Source: Pseudomonas sp. MYb327 (GTDB taxonomy: Bacteria > Pseudomonadota > Gammaproteobacteria > Pseudomonadales > Pseudomonadaceae). Taken from it: a stretch of DNA of 64,000 nucleotides. The position numbers and the translations under genes were made by a program. Location of the stretch: NCBI RefSeq assembly GCF_040438925.1, contig NZ_CP159258.1, forward strand, positions 5,603,001 to 5,667,000, written 5' to 3'. The notes beneath the pieces were generated by a model that was not told the origin of the DNA, searched no databases, and saw only the letters and a list, made by a program, of their open reading frames with translations. Shown here in pieces: positions 44,831 to 52,171 of the stretch (positions within the stretch are counted from its first letter, which is position 1; each line of letters begins with the position of its first letter).

Positions 44831-46030
44831 ATGTCTGGCAATCGTGGTGTGGTGTATCTCGGCGCTGGCAAGGTCGAAGTACAGAAGATCGACTATCCGA
44901 AAATGCAGGACCCACGCGGCAGGAAGATTGAACACGCCGTTATCCTGCGCGTGGTTTCCACCAATATCTGTGGTTCCGACCAGCACATGGTGCGCGGTCG
45001 CACCACTGCGCAAACCGGCCTGGTGCTGGGCCATGAGATCACCGGCGAAGTGATCGAAAAGGGCAGCGACGTCGAGAATCTGCAAATCGGCGACCTGGTG
45101 TCCGTGCCCTTCAACGTGGCTTGCGGGCGCTGCCGTTCCTGCAAGGAAATGCACACGGGCGTGTGCCTGAGCGTCAACCCGGCACGTCCGGGCGGCGCTT
45201 ACGGTTACGTCGACATGGGCGACTGGACCGGTGGCCAGGCTGAATACGCCATGGTGCCGTACGCCGACTTCAACCTGCTGAAGCTGCCGGATCGCGACCG
45301 GGCCATGGAAAAAATCCGTGACCTGACCTGCCTCTCCGACATTCTGCCGACCGGCTACCACGGCGCCGTGACTGCGGGCGTTGGCCCAGGCAGCACCGTG
45401 TACATCGCGGGCGCCGGCCCGGTTGGTCTCGCCGCCGCCGCTTCCGCCCGCCTGCTGGGCGCGGCAGTGGTGATTGTTGGTGACGTCAACACCGTGCGGC
45501 TGGCCCACGCCAAGGCCCAGGGTTTCGAAATCGCCGACCTGTCCCTGGACACGCCGCTGCACGAACAAATTGCAGCACTGCTCGGCGAGCCTGAAGTGGA
45601 CTGCGCCATCGACGCCGTTGGTTTCGAAGCCCGTGGACACGGCCATGACGGCGTGAAACACGAAGCCCCGGCCACCGTACTCAACTCGCTGATGGGCGTG
45701 GTGCGGGTTGCCGGTAAAATCGGCATTCCGGGCCTCTACGTCACCGAAGATCCGGGCGCTGTCGACGCCGCCGCGAAAATGGGCAGCCTGAGCATTCGCT
45801 TCGGTCTGGGCTGGGCCAAATCCCACAGCTTCCACACCGGCCAGACCCCGGTGATGAAGTACAACCGCCAGCTGATGCAGGCGATCATGTGGGACCGCAT
45901 CAACATCGCCGAAGTGGTGGGTGTTCAGGTGATCAGCCTGGATCAGGCGCCGCAGGGGTATGGCGAGTTTGATGCGGGCGTGCCGAAGAAATTTGTGATC
46001 GATCCGCACAAGATGTTCAGCGCGGCGTAA
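44831..46030 (+). CDS. fdhA: Glutathione-independent formaldehyde dehydrogenase
   Basis: A 399-residue zinc-dependent, NAD+-bearing dehydrogenase that detoxifies formaldehyde released by betaine and dimethylglycine demethylation. Catalytic zinc ligands Cys47 and His68 (ICGSD, GHEITGE) and structural zinc ligands Cys98, Cys101, Cys104 and Cys112 (CGRCRSCKEMHTGVC) align with the Pseudomonas putida enzyme. The NAD motif GAGPVGLAAAASARLLG is at about 190. The start has GAGGTG 8 bases upstream. It is the last gene of the quaternary-amine locus and ends at a clear terminator. Confidence 0.97.
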   Translation: MSGNRGVVYLGAGKVEVQKIDYPKMQDPRGRKIEHAVILRVVSTNICGSDQHMVRGRTTAQTGLVLGHEITGEVIEKGSDVENLQIGDLVSVPFNVACGRCRSCKEMHTGVCLSVNPARPGGAYGYVDMGDWTGGQAEYAMVPYADFNLLKLPDRDRAMEKIRDLTCLSDILPTGYHGAVTAGVGPGSTVYIAGAGPVGLAAAASARLLGAAVVIVGDVNTVRLAHAKAQGFEIADLSLDTPLHEQIAALLGEPEVDCAIDAVGFEARGHGHDGVKHEAPATVLNSLMGVVRVAGKIGIPGLYVTEDPGAVDAAAKMGSLSIRFGLGWAKSHSFHTGQTPVMKYNRQLMQAIMWDRINIAEVVGVQVISLDQAPQGYGEFDAGVPKKFVIDPHKMFSAA

Positions 46031-46045
46031 GCCTCCAAGTAAAAC

Positions 46046-46074
46046 AAAACGGCGACCTCAGGGTCGCCGTTTTT
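46046..46074 (+). terminator. Intrinsic terminator after fdhA
   Basis: AAAACGGCGACC / GGTCGCCGTTTTT with a 4-base loop, 16 bp after the fdhA stop. It closes the glyA-fdhA region. Confidence 0.92.
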
Positions 46075-46097
46075 GTGGGCCTGTACACCCCAACCCT

Positions 46098-46128
46098 TGT
46101 GGCGAGGGAGCAACCTCCCTCACTACAA
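46098..46128. repeat. Degenerate TGTGGCGAGGGAG hairpin repeat
   Basis: TGTGGCGAGGGAG and CTCCCTCACTACA arms surround CAAC. It is the same family as at 12611, with mismatches in the right arm. Confidence 0.6.
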
Positions 46129-46245
46129 CAGACGAGCGGCTTTGAAGTGGAGGGCAGCCTGCGGAACATGCCCGCCGATCCCCGGTCAAACCGGCAGCTT
46201 TGCGCCCGTGAGCCGGGCGTTTTCATGGCACAAGAGGATGTCTGG

Positions 46246-46806
46246 ATGAAGATTTCACGCGTTTTTGCACTGACTTCGCTGATGACCCTGGCGGCCAGCC
46301 CGGTTTTCGCACAGTTCAGCCTGGGCGATGCAGCCAACGCCATTGCGGGGATGAAGGGTGACAACGCAGCGACGAAGGCCGCGCCGACCTCCGAAACGGC
46401 GGACCTGTTGGGTGCGCTCACCCAGTTGGATGTAACACCACAGCAAGCCGTCGGCGGCGCCGGGGCGATGCTGGGGCTGGCGAAGAATCAATTGAGTTCT
46501 GCCGACTATTCGGAACTGGCCAAAAGCGTGCCGGGGATCGACAAGTTGTCGGGCGGCGGTGAGCTGGGCGCGCTCGCCGGTTTACTCGGCTCCACCGGCA
46601 AGGCTGCCGGGCTGGATAACGCCCTGGGCAACGTGAAGGACACCAACGACCTGAACAACGCCTTCAGCGCCCTGGGCATGGACACGGGCATGATCGGCCA
46701 GTTTGCCCCGGTCATCCTGCAATACCTCGGTCAGCAAGGCGTCGGTGGCTCGTTGCTGCAAAGCCTCGGCGGGATCTGGGGCACCGGCGCCGGAATCGGT
46801 AGCTGA
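46246..46806 (+). CDS. DUF2780 family exported protein
   Basis: A 186-residue protein of unknown function. The signal peptide MKISRVFALTSLMTLAASPVFA is followed by QFSLGDAANAIAG. The mature part is rich in Gly, Ala, Leu and Gln with helical repeats (AGAMLGLAKNQLSSADY, GALAGLLGSTGKAAGL), typical of DUF2780/VcgC-VcgE proteins. The start at 46246 has AGAGGA 8 bases upstream; the longer frame to 46075 starts in the fdhA terminator. Its stop codon directly abuts the stop of the convergent acyltransferase gene. Confidence 0.85.
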   Translation: MKISRVFALTSLMTLAASPVFAQFSLGDAANAIAGMKGDNAATKAAPTSETADLLGALTQLDVTPQQAVGGAGAMLGLAKNQLSSADYSELAKSVPGIDKLSGGGELGALAGLLGSTGKAAGLDNALGNVKDTNDLNNAFSALGMDTGMIGQFAPVILQYLGQQGVGGSLLQSLGGIWGTGAGIGS

Positions 46807-46815
46807 TCAGCTACC
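46798..46815. terminator. Perfect palindrome carrying both convergent stop codons
   Basis: GGTAGCTGATCAGCTACC is a perfect 18-bp palindrome. TGA at 46804-46806 ends the DUF2780 gene and TCA at 46807-46809 is the stop of the leftward acyltransferase gene. It has no T-tract, so terminator function is only possible. Confidence 0.5.
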
Positions 46816-47691
46816 GGCGCGCAACGCGTCGATGCGCCGGTCCTTCTCGATCCAGAGCTGGTTGACCCAGTTCTGGATTTTCTCCCGAAACAGCGGATCG
46901 TTTTCGTAATCGCCCTGCCACAGGGCCGGATCAAGTTCGCGGGTCTTGATGTCGATGATGACCCTTGCCACGTTGCCGCTGATCAAGTCCCAAAACCCCG
47001 GAATCGTCGGCTGCGGATACACCACCGTCACATCCAGAATCGCATCCAGCTGTTCGCCCATTGCCGCCAGCACAAAGGCCACGCCACCCGCCTTGGGCTT
47101 GAGCAAGTGAGTGAACGGTGATCGCTGCTGAGCGCTTTTAGCTGCGGTAAAACGGGTGCCTTCCAGGTAATTCACCACCGTCACCGGCTGGCGCTTGAAC
47201 AGTTCGCAAGCTTGTCTGGTGATCTCCAGGTCTTTGCCGGCCAGCTCCGGATACTTCGCCAGGAACGCTTTGGAGTAACGCTTCATGAAGGGGTAATCCA
47301 GCGCCCACCAGGCCAGGCCCAGTAACGGCACCCAGATCAGTTCTTTCTTGAGGAAGAATTTGAAAAACGGCGTGCGCCGGTTCAGCGTCTGGATCAACGC
47401 CGGGATATCGACCCAGGATTGATGGTTGCTGATTACCAGGTACGAAGTGTCACGGCGCAAATCGTCACCGCCGCGAATGTCCCATTGGGTAGGGATGCAC
47501 AGGCGGAAGATCAGTTTGTCGATTTCCGACCAGGTTTCGGCGATCCACATCACCGCATTTGATGCGTAATCGCGAAGGCGACCAGACAGGACCAATTTGA
47601 GCAGGGCAAACACCATTAAAGGTCCGATCAGGACCAAAGTGTTCAATAAAAGCAGCAGGGTAACGAAACAGCCGGTGAGCAGGCGGCGCAT
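46807..47691 (-). CDS. PlsC-like lysophosphatidic acid acyltransferase (YihG-like)
   Basis: A 294-residue inner-membrane acyltransferase expected to acylate lysophosphatidic acid. An N-terminal hydrophobic segment (about residues 5-35) is followed by the catalytic H-x4-D motif: His90 and Asp95 in ISNHQSWVDIPALIQTL. The second family motif YLEGTRFT lies near residue 178. The AGPKAGGVAF-like block is KPKAGGVAFVLAAM. Sequence style and length match the YihG-type second LPA acyltransferase of gamma-proteobacteria rather than essential PlsC (about 245 residues). Confidence 0.9.
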   Translation of the reverse strand: MRRLLTGCFVTLLLLLNTLVLIGPLMVFALLKLVLSGRLRDYASNAVMWIAETWSEIDKLIFRLCIPTQWDIRGGDDLRRDTSYLVISNHQSWVDIPALIQTLNRRTPFFKFFLKKELIWVPLLGLAWWALDYPFMKRYSKAFLAKYPELAGKDLEITRQACELFKRQPVTVVNYLEGTRFTAAKSAQQRSPFTHLLKPKAGGVAFVLAAMGEQLDAILDVTVVYPQPTIPGFWDLISGNVARVIIDIKTRELDPALWQGDYENDPLFREKIQNWVNQLWIEKDRRIDALRAGS

Positions 47692-47809
47692 AAGAAACTC
47701 TTAAAAGCGTTTGGGCGCGCCATGATAAGCAGCTTCGTGCGGCAGGCCAAATCGGGTGCTGACAAATGTTTCACCTGGCTATCGGTAGGCTTGCAGCGCA
47801 GTGCACACC

Positions 47810-47852
47810 CCGTGGCGAGGGAGCTTGCTCCCGCCGGGTTGCGAAGCGGCCC
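47810..47852. repeat. GTGGCGAGGGAGCTTGCTCCCGCC repeat
   Basis: The arms GGGAGCTTGCTCCC are palindromic, followed by GGGTTGCGAAGCGGCCC with a second small hairpin. It is upstream of the retropepsin-like gene. Confidence 0.65.
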
Positions 47853-47919
47853 AACTATCGTTGTTTGTTGCGGTCTAGAATTTGGCCATTGCACCCTTAT
47901 TTCCAAGGACACCCATCAC

Positions 47920-48423
47920 GTGAAATCGCTCCTCGCACTGCTTTCCCTTTTGGCCCTGCCGGTCATGGCTGCCGAACCAACCCTGTACGGGCGCTACGAA
48001 TACATCGCCCTGCCGGAAATTGGCGGTGAAGTGCTCAAGGCGAAAATGGACACCGGCGCCCTGACGGCGTCGCTGTCGGCCAAAGACATCGAAACTTTCA
48101 CCCGCGATGGCGAAGACTGGGTACGTTTCCGCCTTGCCACCAAGGACGCGAGCAACCAGGTCTACGAACACAAAATCGCGCGGATCAGCAAGATCAAGAC
48201 CCGTTCCGAAGAGGACGAGGATGAAGAGGCGGCCGCGCCCACCAAGCGTCCGGTGGTCGATCTGGAACTGTGCCTGGGTAACGTCAAACGCACGGTCGAG
48301 GTCAACCTGACTGACCGCAGCAGCTTTAACTACCCACTGTTGATCGGCGCCAAGGCCCTGCGTGAGTTTGGCGCGGCGGTGAACCCGGCTCGGCGGTTTA
48401 CCGCGGACAAGCCGGATTGTTGA
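47920..48423 (+). CDS. Exported retropepsin-like protein (PF05618 type)
   Basis: A 167-residue periplasmic protein. I start it at GTG 47920, because a signal peptide (KSLLALLSLLALPVMA) follows at once and AAGGA lies 11 bases upstream; the longer frame to 47722 crosses a repeat and encodes unlikely sequence. The mature part shows the KMDTGALTASL motif with Asp44, diagnostic for the family often labelled 'ATP-dependent zinc protease' or RimK-related, whose fold is retropepsin-like. An acidic insert (SEEDEDEEAAAP) separates two halves. It is monocistronic and divergent from the acyltransferase. Substrate unknown. Confidence 0.83.
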   Translation: MKSLLALLSLLALPVMAAEPTLYGRYEYIALPEIGGEVLKAKMDTGALTASLSAKDIETFTRDGEDWVRFRLATKDASNQVYEHKIARISKIKTRSEEDEDEEAAAPTKRPVVDLELCLGNVKRTVEVNLTDRSSFNYPLLIGAKALREFGAAVNPARRFTADKPDC

Positions 48424-48472
48424 GTGGCGGGATCGTTTTGGGTCAAAAGATCGCAGTACAGCCAGCGAAGCT

Positions 48473-49102
48473 TTAAACCTTCGGCATCGTCGCAATCATC
48501 GAAGGCCGCTGACTCACCTCGAAATACCACGCCGCCAATTGCGGGTTTACTGAGCGCCAGTCCAAATCCGGATGGCGCAGGTCCACGTATCCCAACGCAC
48601 ACGCCACGCTGATCGCGGCCACGTCGAAGTGGCTGGTCAGCTCGGCGATGGCGTCTTTTTCCAGTAGTGCCAGGGCACGGCGGATCTTGTCGCGTTGGCC
48701 GTCCAGGTACGCGTCCCAGTGTTTTTCCGGGGCGCGAAGGACGACTTCGTAGCGCACCAGCACCGCCGCATCCATGATCCCGTCGGCCAGTGAAGCCAGG
48801 GTCAGGCGGCGCCAGCGGGCCGTGCCTTCGCGAGGGATCAGCGGGTTGCCGACGTGCTGGTGATCCAGGTAGTCGAGAATCACCCGGCTGTCGTGGATGA
48901 CGTTGCCGTCGGCCAGGCGCAGGGCGGGAATTTTGCTTAGGGGGTTGTCGTCGATCAGGGTCTGGTCCGGGTCGACCGGCGTGAGCACACAGTTTTGCAG
49001 GGCGACGCGGTCTTGCTGACCGGTTTCGTGCAGCAGCACCATGACTTTGCGAACGAAGGGCGAGAGAGAGTTGTGGTACAGGGTCATGCTCGGGGCAGAC
49101 AT
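48473..49102 (-). CDS. Glutathione S-transferase family protein
   Basis: A 209-residue protein with an N-terminal thioredoxin-fold domain (MTLYHNSLSPFVRKVMVLLHETG, a SPF-x-RK motif giving the active-site serine) and a C-terminal helical domain (WRRLTLASLADGIMDAAVL, HPDLDWRSVNPQLAAWYFEVSQRPSM). The cis-Pro/ESRVILDYLD segment (VIHDSRVILDYLDHQHVGNPL) is the glutathione-binding loop. The start at 49102 is weakly supported; ATG 49087 (MTLYHNS) is an alternative. Substrate unknown. Confidence 0.88.
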   Translation of the reverse strand: MSAPSMTLYHNSLSPFVRKVMVLLHETGQQDRVALQNCVLTPVDPDQTLIDDNPLSKIPALRLADGNVIHDSRVILDYLDHQHVGNPLIPREGTARWRRLTLASLADGIMDAAVLVRYEVVLRAPEKHWDAYLDGQRDKIRRALALLEKDAIAELTSHFDVAAISVACALGYVDLRHPDLDWRSVNPQLAAWYFEVSQRPSMIATMPKV

Positions 49103-49167
49103 ATCGACGTCTCGGTCAGAGGGAGTGTCGGGGCAGCATAGCGCGTTGATGCGAGAGCTCAAGTGAA

Positions 49168-49262
49168 GCCTGTGGGAGTGAGCCTGCTCGCGATGGCGGT
49201 GGTACAGGCAACGGTAATGTTGACTGTGACGGCCGCATCGCGAGCAAGTTTGCTCCGACAGG
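49168..49262. repeat. REPIN between the GST and MFS genes
   Basis: Arms CTGTGGGAGTGAGCCTGCTCGCGAT and ATCGCGAGCAAGTTTGCTCC, the TGCTCGCGA subtype with several mismatches. It ends 10 bp before the MFS stop. Confidence 0.85.
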
Positions 49263-49271
49263 ATTTGCGTG

Positions 49272-50573
49272 TCAGCTGGCGGGTTGCAGTGTCTGCGACC
49301 CAGCTTGTGGGCCTGAAGCTTGCTGAGGCTTGAGTTCGCGGGCGACGGTCCAGACGATGAACGCGGCGACGATGTCGAAGATCGCCAGCACCACGAACAG
49401 CGGGCTGTAACCGATTTTGGTCACCATCACACCGAACACCAGGGTGAAGGCAGCCGCGCCGAGGTAACCGAACATTCCGCCCATGCCGGTGGCCGTGGCC
49501 ACTTCGTTTTTGCCGAACGAGTCAGAGGTGATCGCGTACAGCGCACCGGACAGGGTCTGGTGAGCGAAGCCGCCGACGCACAGCAGAGCAATTGCCGTGT
49601 ACGGGCTGGCGACGAGGCCGATGCACGCCGGGCCGATCATGCACGAGGCACCGAACAGCAGGACCATCTTGCGCGAGGTGAACAACGACACTTTGCAGTG
49701 CTTGTGGAAGAACGGGCTCAGATAGCCGCCCAGTACGCAGCCAAGGTCGGCGGCGAGGAACGGCAGCCAGGCGAACATCGCGATCTCTTTGATGTTCATG
49801 TGCCGCTCGGTCATCAGGTACAGCGGAATCCACGCGTTGAACGTCTGCCAGGCTGGCTCGGAGAGAATCCGCGCGCTGGCGATGGCGTAGAAATTACGGC
49901 TGCCAATGATCTTCTTCCAGCTGCCTTTTTTGCTCGCCGCGTCTTTGAAGTGTTCTTCCTGGCCGCTGAGGATGTAAGCGCGCTCTTCGTCGCCCAGGCG
50001 TTTTTGGTCCCTTGGGTGTTTGTAGAGGATCAGCCACAAGAAGCTCCAGATCACGCCCAGGCCGCCGACGATCAGGAACGCCAGTTCCCAGCCGCTGTGC
50101 AGGATCGCCCAGACCACAAGTGGCGGCGCCAGCAATGCGCCGACCGATGAACCGATGTTGAACCAGCCGATTGCCACCGAACGTTCCTTGGCCGGAAACC
50201 ATTCAGTGGTCGCTTTGACTGCCGCCGGCAAGCCTGCCGCTTCTGTCAGCCCAAGCAGGCCGCGGACGAACGCCAGACCCTGCCAGCCACTCGCCAGCGC
50301 AGCCAGGGCGCAGGCAATCGACCAGGCGAAAGCGAAAATGGCGAAACCCATTTTGGTGCCGATGGCATCAATGATGTAACCGGCCACCGGTTGCATCAGC
50401 GCATAGCAAACCTGCCAGGCGACGACGATGTGCGAGTACTGCTCGGTGGAAATGTTCATTTCGCTCATCAGTGTCGGGGCAGCCACTGAGAGGGTATTGC
50501 GAGCCAGGTAGTTGACTATCAGGCCGGCTGTCACCAGACCGACCATCCACCAGCGGATGCCTTTGACTTTCAT
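49272..50573 (-). CDS. MFS transporter, anion:cation symporter (hexuronate-like) family
   Basis: A 433-residue major facilitator with about twelve hydrophobic segments. The N-terminal half carries YLARNTLSVAAPTLMSEMNIS, and the loop between helices 2 and 3 reads GYIIDAIGTKMG (degenerate G-x3-D-x2-G-x-K/R-G). FVRGLLGLTEAAGLPAAVKATTEWFPAKERSVAIG is typical of ExuT/ACS transporters of sugar acids and related anions. ATG 50573 is preceded by an in-frame GTG at 50576; the ribosome site is weak. No metabolic genes adjoin it, so the substrate cannot be inferred. Confidence 0.9.
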   Translation of the reverse strand: MKVKGIRWWMVGLVTAGLIVNYLARNTLSVAAPTLMSEMNISTEQYSHIVVAWQVCYALMQPVAGYIIDAIGTKMGFAIFAFAWSIACALAALASGWQGLAFVRGLLGLTEAAGLPAAVKATTEWFPAKERSVAIGWFNIGSSVGALLAPPLVVWAILHSGWELAFLIVGGLGVIWSFLWLILYKHPRDQKRLGDEERAYILSGQEEHFKDAASKKGSWKKIIGSRNFYAIASARILSEPAWQTFNAWIPLYLMTERHMNIKEIAMFAWLPFLAADLGCVLGGYLSPFFHKHCKVSLFTSRKMVLLFGASCMIGPACIGLVASPYTAIALLCVGGFAHQTLSGALYAITSDSFGKNEVATATGMGGMFGYLGAAAFTLVFGVMVTKIGYSPLFVVLAIFDIVAAFIVWTVARELKPQQASGPQAGSQTLQPAS

Positions 50574-50737
50574 CACATCACCGTCATTTTATTTTTGGAG
50601 TTATGGGTGTAGCTGTTGTTGTAAGTTGTCGTACAACATGCGTCTTTATAGGAGCGCAAGGGGGAAAGTGTCAACAAATATGTCAAAGGGTAGGCGGGGT
50701 AAAGCGACAGGCGGGGAGGGAGGTGTTGTCGTATAAC

Positions 50738-50787
50738 CCTGCAGGAGCTGCCGAAAGCTCGGGCCGCGTTCGGCAGCGCCTACAGGG
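50738..50787. repeat. Hairpin repeat GCAGGAGCTGCCGAA / TTCGGCAGCGCC
   Basis: CCTGCAGGAGCTGCCGAAAGCTC is followed by GGGCCGCGTTCGGCAGCGCCTACAGG. This type is distinct from the GGCTTGC REPs. It lies 5 bp downstream of the small gene at 50793, so it may also terminate the receptor-PepSY transcript. Confidence 0.7.
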
Positions 50788-50792
50788 GTGGG

Positions 50793-50972
50793 TCAGTGGC
50801 GTTGGAGGAGACCGCGCAGGGCAAGAACGGCAGGAATACCCAGCCCGAGCCAGCTCAGGGCATCCCAGATGCCATCGCCAAGCAACGCGGCAAACAATCC
50901 CGCGGCACTGAACAGAGCGATGATGGTGGGCGTAGCGAAGACTTTCCAGAAATTCGACTGCCTGGGTCTCAT
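50793..50972 (-). CDS. Small membrane protein (59 aa) coupled to the PepSY gene
   Basis: A 59-residue protein with one or two hydrophobic segments (IIALFSAAGLFAALLGDGIW and LSWLGLGIPAVLALRGLL), starting MRPRQSNFWKVFATPT. Its ATG overlaps the stop of the PepSY gene as ATGA, a strong sign of translational coupling. It ends just before a hairpin. The composition fits an inner-membrane accessory peptide. I cannot assign a family. Given the operon (TonB receptor, PepSY protein), a part in ferric-siderophore handling is likely but unproven. Confidence 0.85.
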   Translation of the reverse strand: MRPRQSNFWKVFATPTIIALFSAAGLFAALLGDGIWDALSWLGLGIPAVLALRGLLQRH

Positions 50973-52099
50973 GCCGCGCTCTCCACTTTTTCCAGGACTG
51001 GTTTTGCTGCCTTGCGCCGCACCACCCAGAGGTAAACCCCGCTGCCGAGCACGATGATCGTCAACACATCCAGGGTCGCCCAGAGGATCTGCATCGGCAT
51101 GCCGCCGTAATCACCGAAGTGCAGCGGTTGCGACATGCCCATCGCATCCATGTACCACGGACGTTCAGCCACGGCGGTGACTTGCAGGGTGCTCGCGTCG
51201 ATCAAAACCGGGGTCAGCAGGTGAGAAGTCAGGTGCGTGCTGCCTTTCATGAACACTGCGTAATGGTGCTCGCTGGAAAACCGCGTGCCGGGGAAAGCGA
51301 TGAAGTCCGGTTGCATGCCCGGTGCGACTTCCTTGGCGATGTCGAGCAGGCGGGTGGCGGGCGCCAGTTGTGTCAGCGGCGGGGCATCGCGGTACGGCGC
51401 GACCATCGCGCTGAGGCTGTCGTTGCGCCACGCGGCGATCAACAGGTCGGCGCAAGCACTGATTACACCCGTCACGCCCACCACCAGCGCCCAGGTCAGG
51501 GTCACGACGCCGATCAGGTTATGCAGGTCGAGCCAGCGCAGGCGTGTGGATTTGTCCTGGCGCACGGTGGCGAACTTCAAGCGGCGCATGAACGGCAGGT
51601 ACAACACCGTGCCGGAGACGATCGCCACCACGAACAAAATCCCCATGAATGCCAGCAGCAACTTGCCCGGCAGCCCGGCGAACATGTCCACGTGCAAGCG
51701 CAACATCAGCATCATGAAACCGCCATTGGCCGACGGCATCTCCAGCGCTTCGCCGGTGCGGGCGTCGAGCATGAACGTGTGGGAAGAGTTCGGTTCAGTA
51801 CCGGCCGTTGCCGCCATGATCGCGATGGCGGCATTGGGCTCGTCTTCATCGAATCCGAAGTACTGCATCACTTCGCCGGGACGATGCTTCTCCGCCGCCA
51901 GCACCAATTGCTGCAAATTCAGTTGCGGGGTGTCCGCGGGCATTTGCTTCAACTCGGCAGCATCTCCCAGCAAGTGGTCGATCTCGTGGTGGAAGATCAA
52001 CGGCAAGCCGGTCAGCGCCAGCATCAGCAGGAACACCGTGCAAATCAGGCTGGTCCAGGTATGAACAGCGGACCAGCGGCGAATTGTTTTACTTTTCAT
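50969..52099 (-). CDS. PepSY-associated TM helix protein (ferric siderophore reductase-like)
   Basis: A 376-residue inner-membrane protein with four main hydrophobic helices: SLICTVFLLMLALTGLPLIF near the N-terminus, LLLAFMGILFVVAIVSGTVLYLPF, LIGVVTLTWALVVGVTGVISAC and VLTIIVLGSGVYLWVV near the C-terminus. Conserved His residues lie in RRWSAVHTW, FHHEIDH and LDLHNLIG, in the pattern of FoxB-/FegB-like PepSY proteins that help release iron from siderophores. The start at 52099 has AAGG 7 bases upstream. It is 73 bp after the TonB receptor gene on the same strand and overlaps the next small gene (ATGA). Confidence 0.9.
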   Translation of the reverse strand: MKSKTIRRWSAVHTWTSLICTVFLLMLALTGLPLIFHHEIDHLLGDAAELKQMPADTPQLNLQQLVLAAEKHRPGEVMQYFGFDEDEPNAAIAIMAATAGTEPNSSHTFMLDARTGEALEMPSANGGFMMLMLRLHVDMFAGLPGKLLLAFMGILFVVAIVSGTVLYLPFMRRLKFATVRQDKSTRLRWLDLHNLIGVVTLTWALVVGVTGVISACADLLIAAWRNDSLSAMVAPYRDAPPLTQLAPATRLLDIAKEVAPGMQPDFIAFPGTRFSSEHHYAVFMKGSTHLTSHLLTPVLIDASTLQVTAVAERPWYMDAMGMSQPLHFGDYGGMPMQILWATLDVLTIIVLGSGVYLWVVRRKAAKPVLEKVESAA

Positions 52100-52121
52100 T
52101 TCAAAGCCTTCAGAAACACCA

Positions 52122-52144
52122 AAGCCGCCCATTGAGGGCGGCTT
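52122..52144. terminator. Hairpin between the TonB receptor and PepSY genes
   Basis: AAGCCGCCC / GGGCGGCTT arms with loop ATTGA. There is only a weak T-run on the minus-strand side, so it may be an attenuator rather than a full terminator. Confidence 0.55.
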
Positions 52145-52171
52145 GGTCGTGGGGCATGTCAGGTCATGCCG

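Noticed and set aside
47722..47919. ATG-initiated extension of the retropepsin-like gene
   Set aside because: It crosses a GTGGCGAGGG repeat. A signal peptide begins right after GTG 47920, which has AAGGA upstream.
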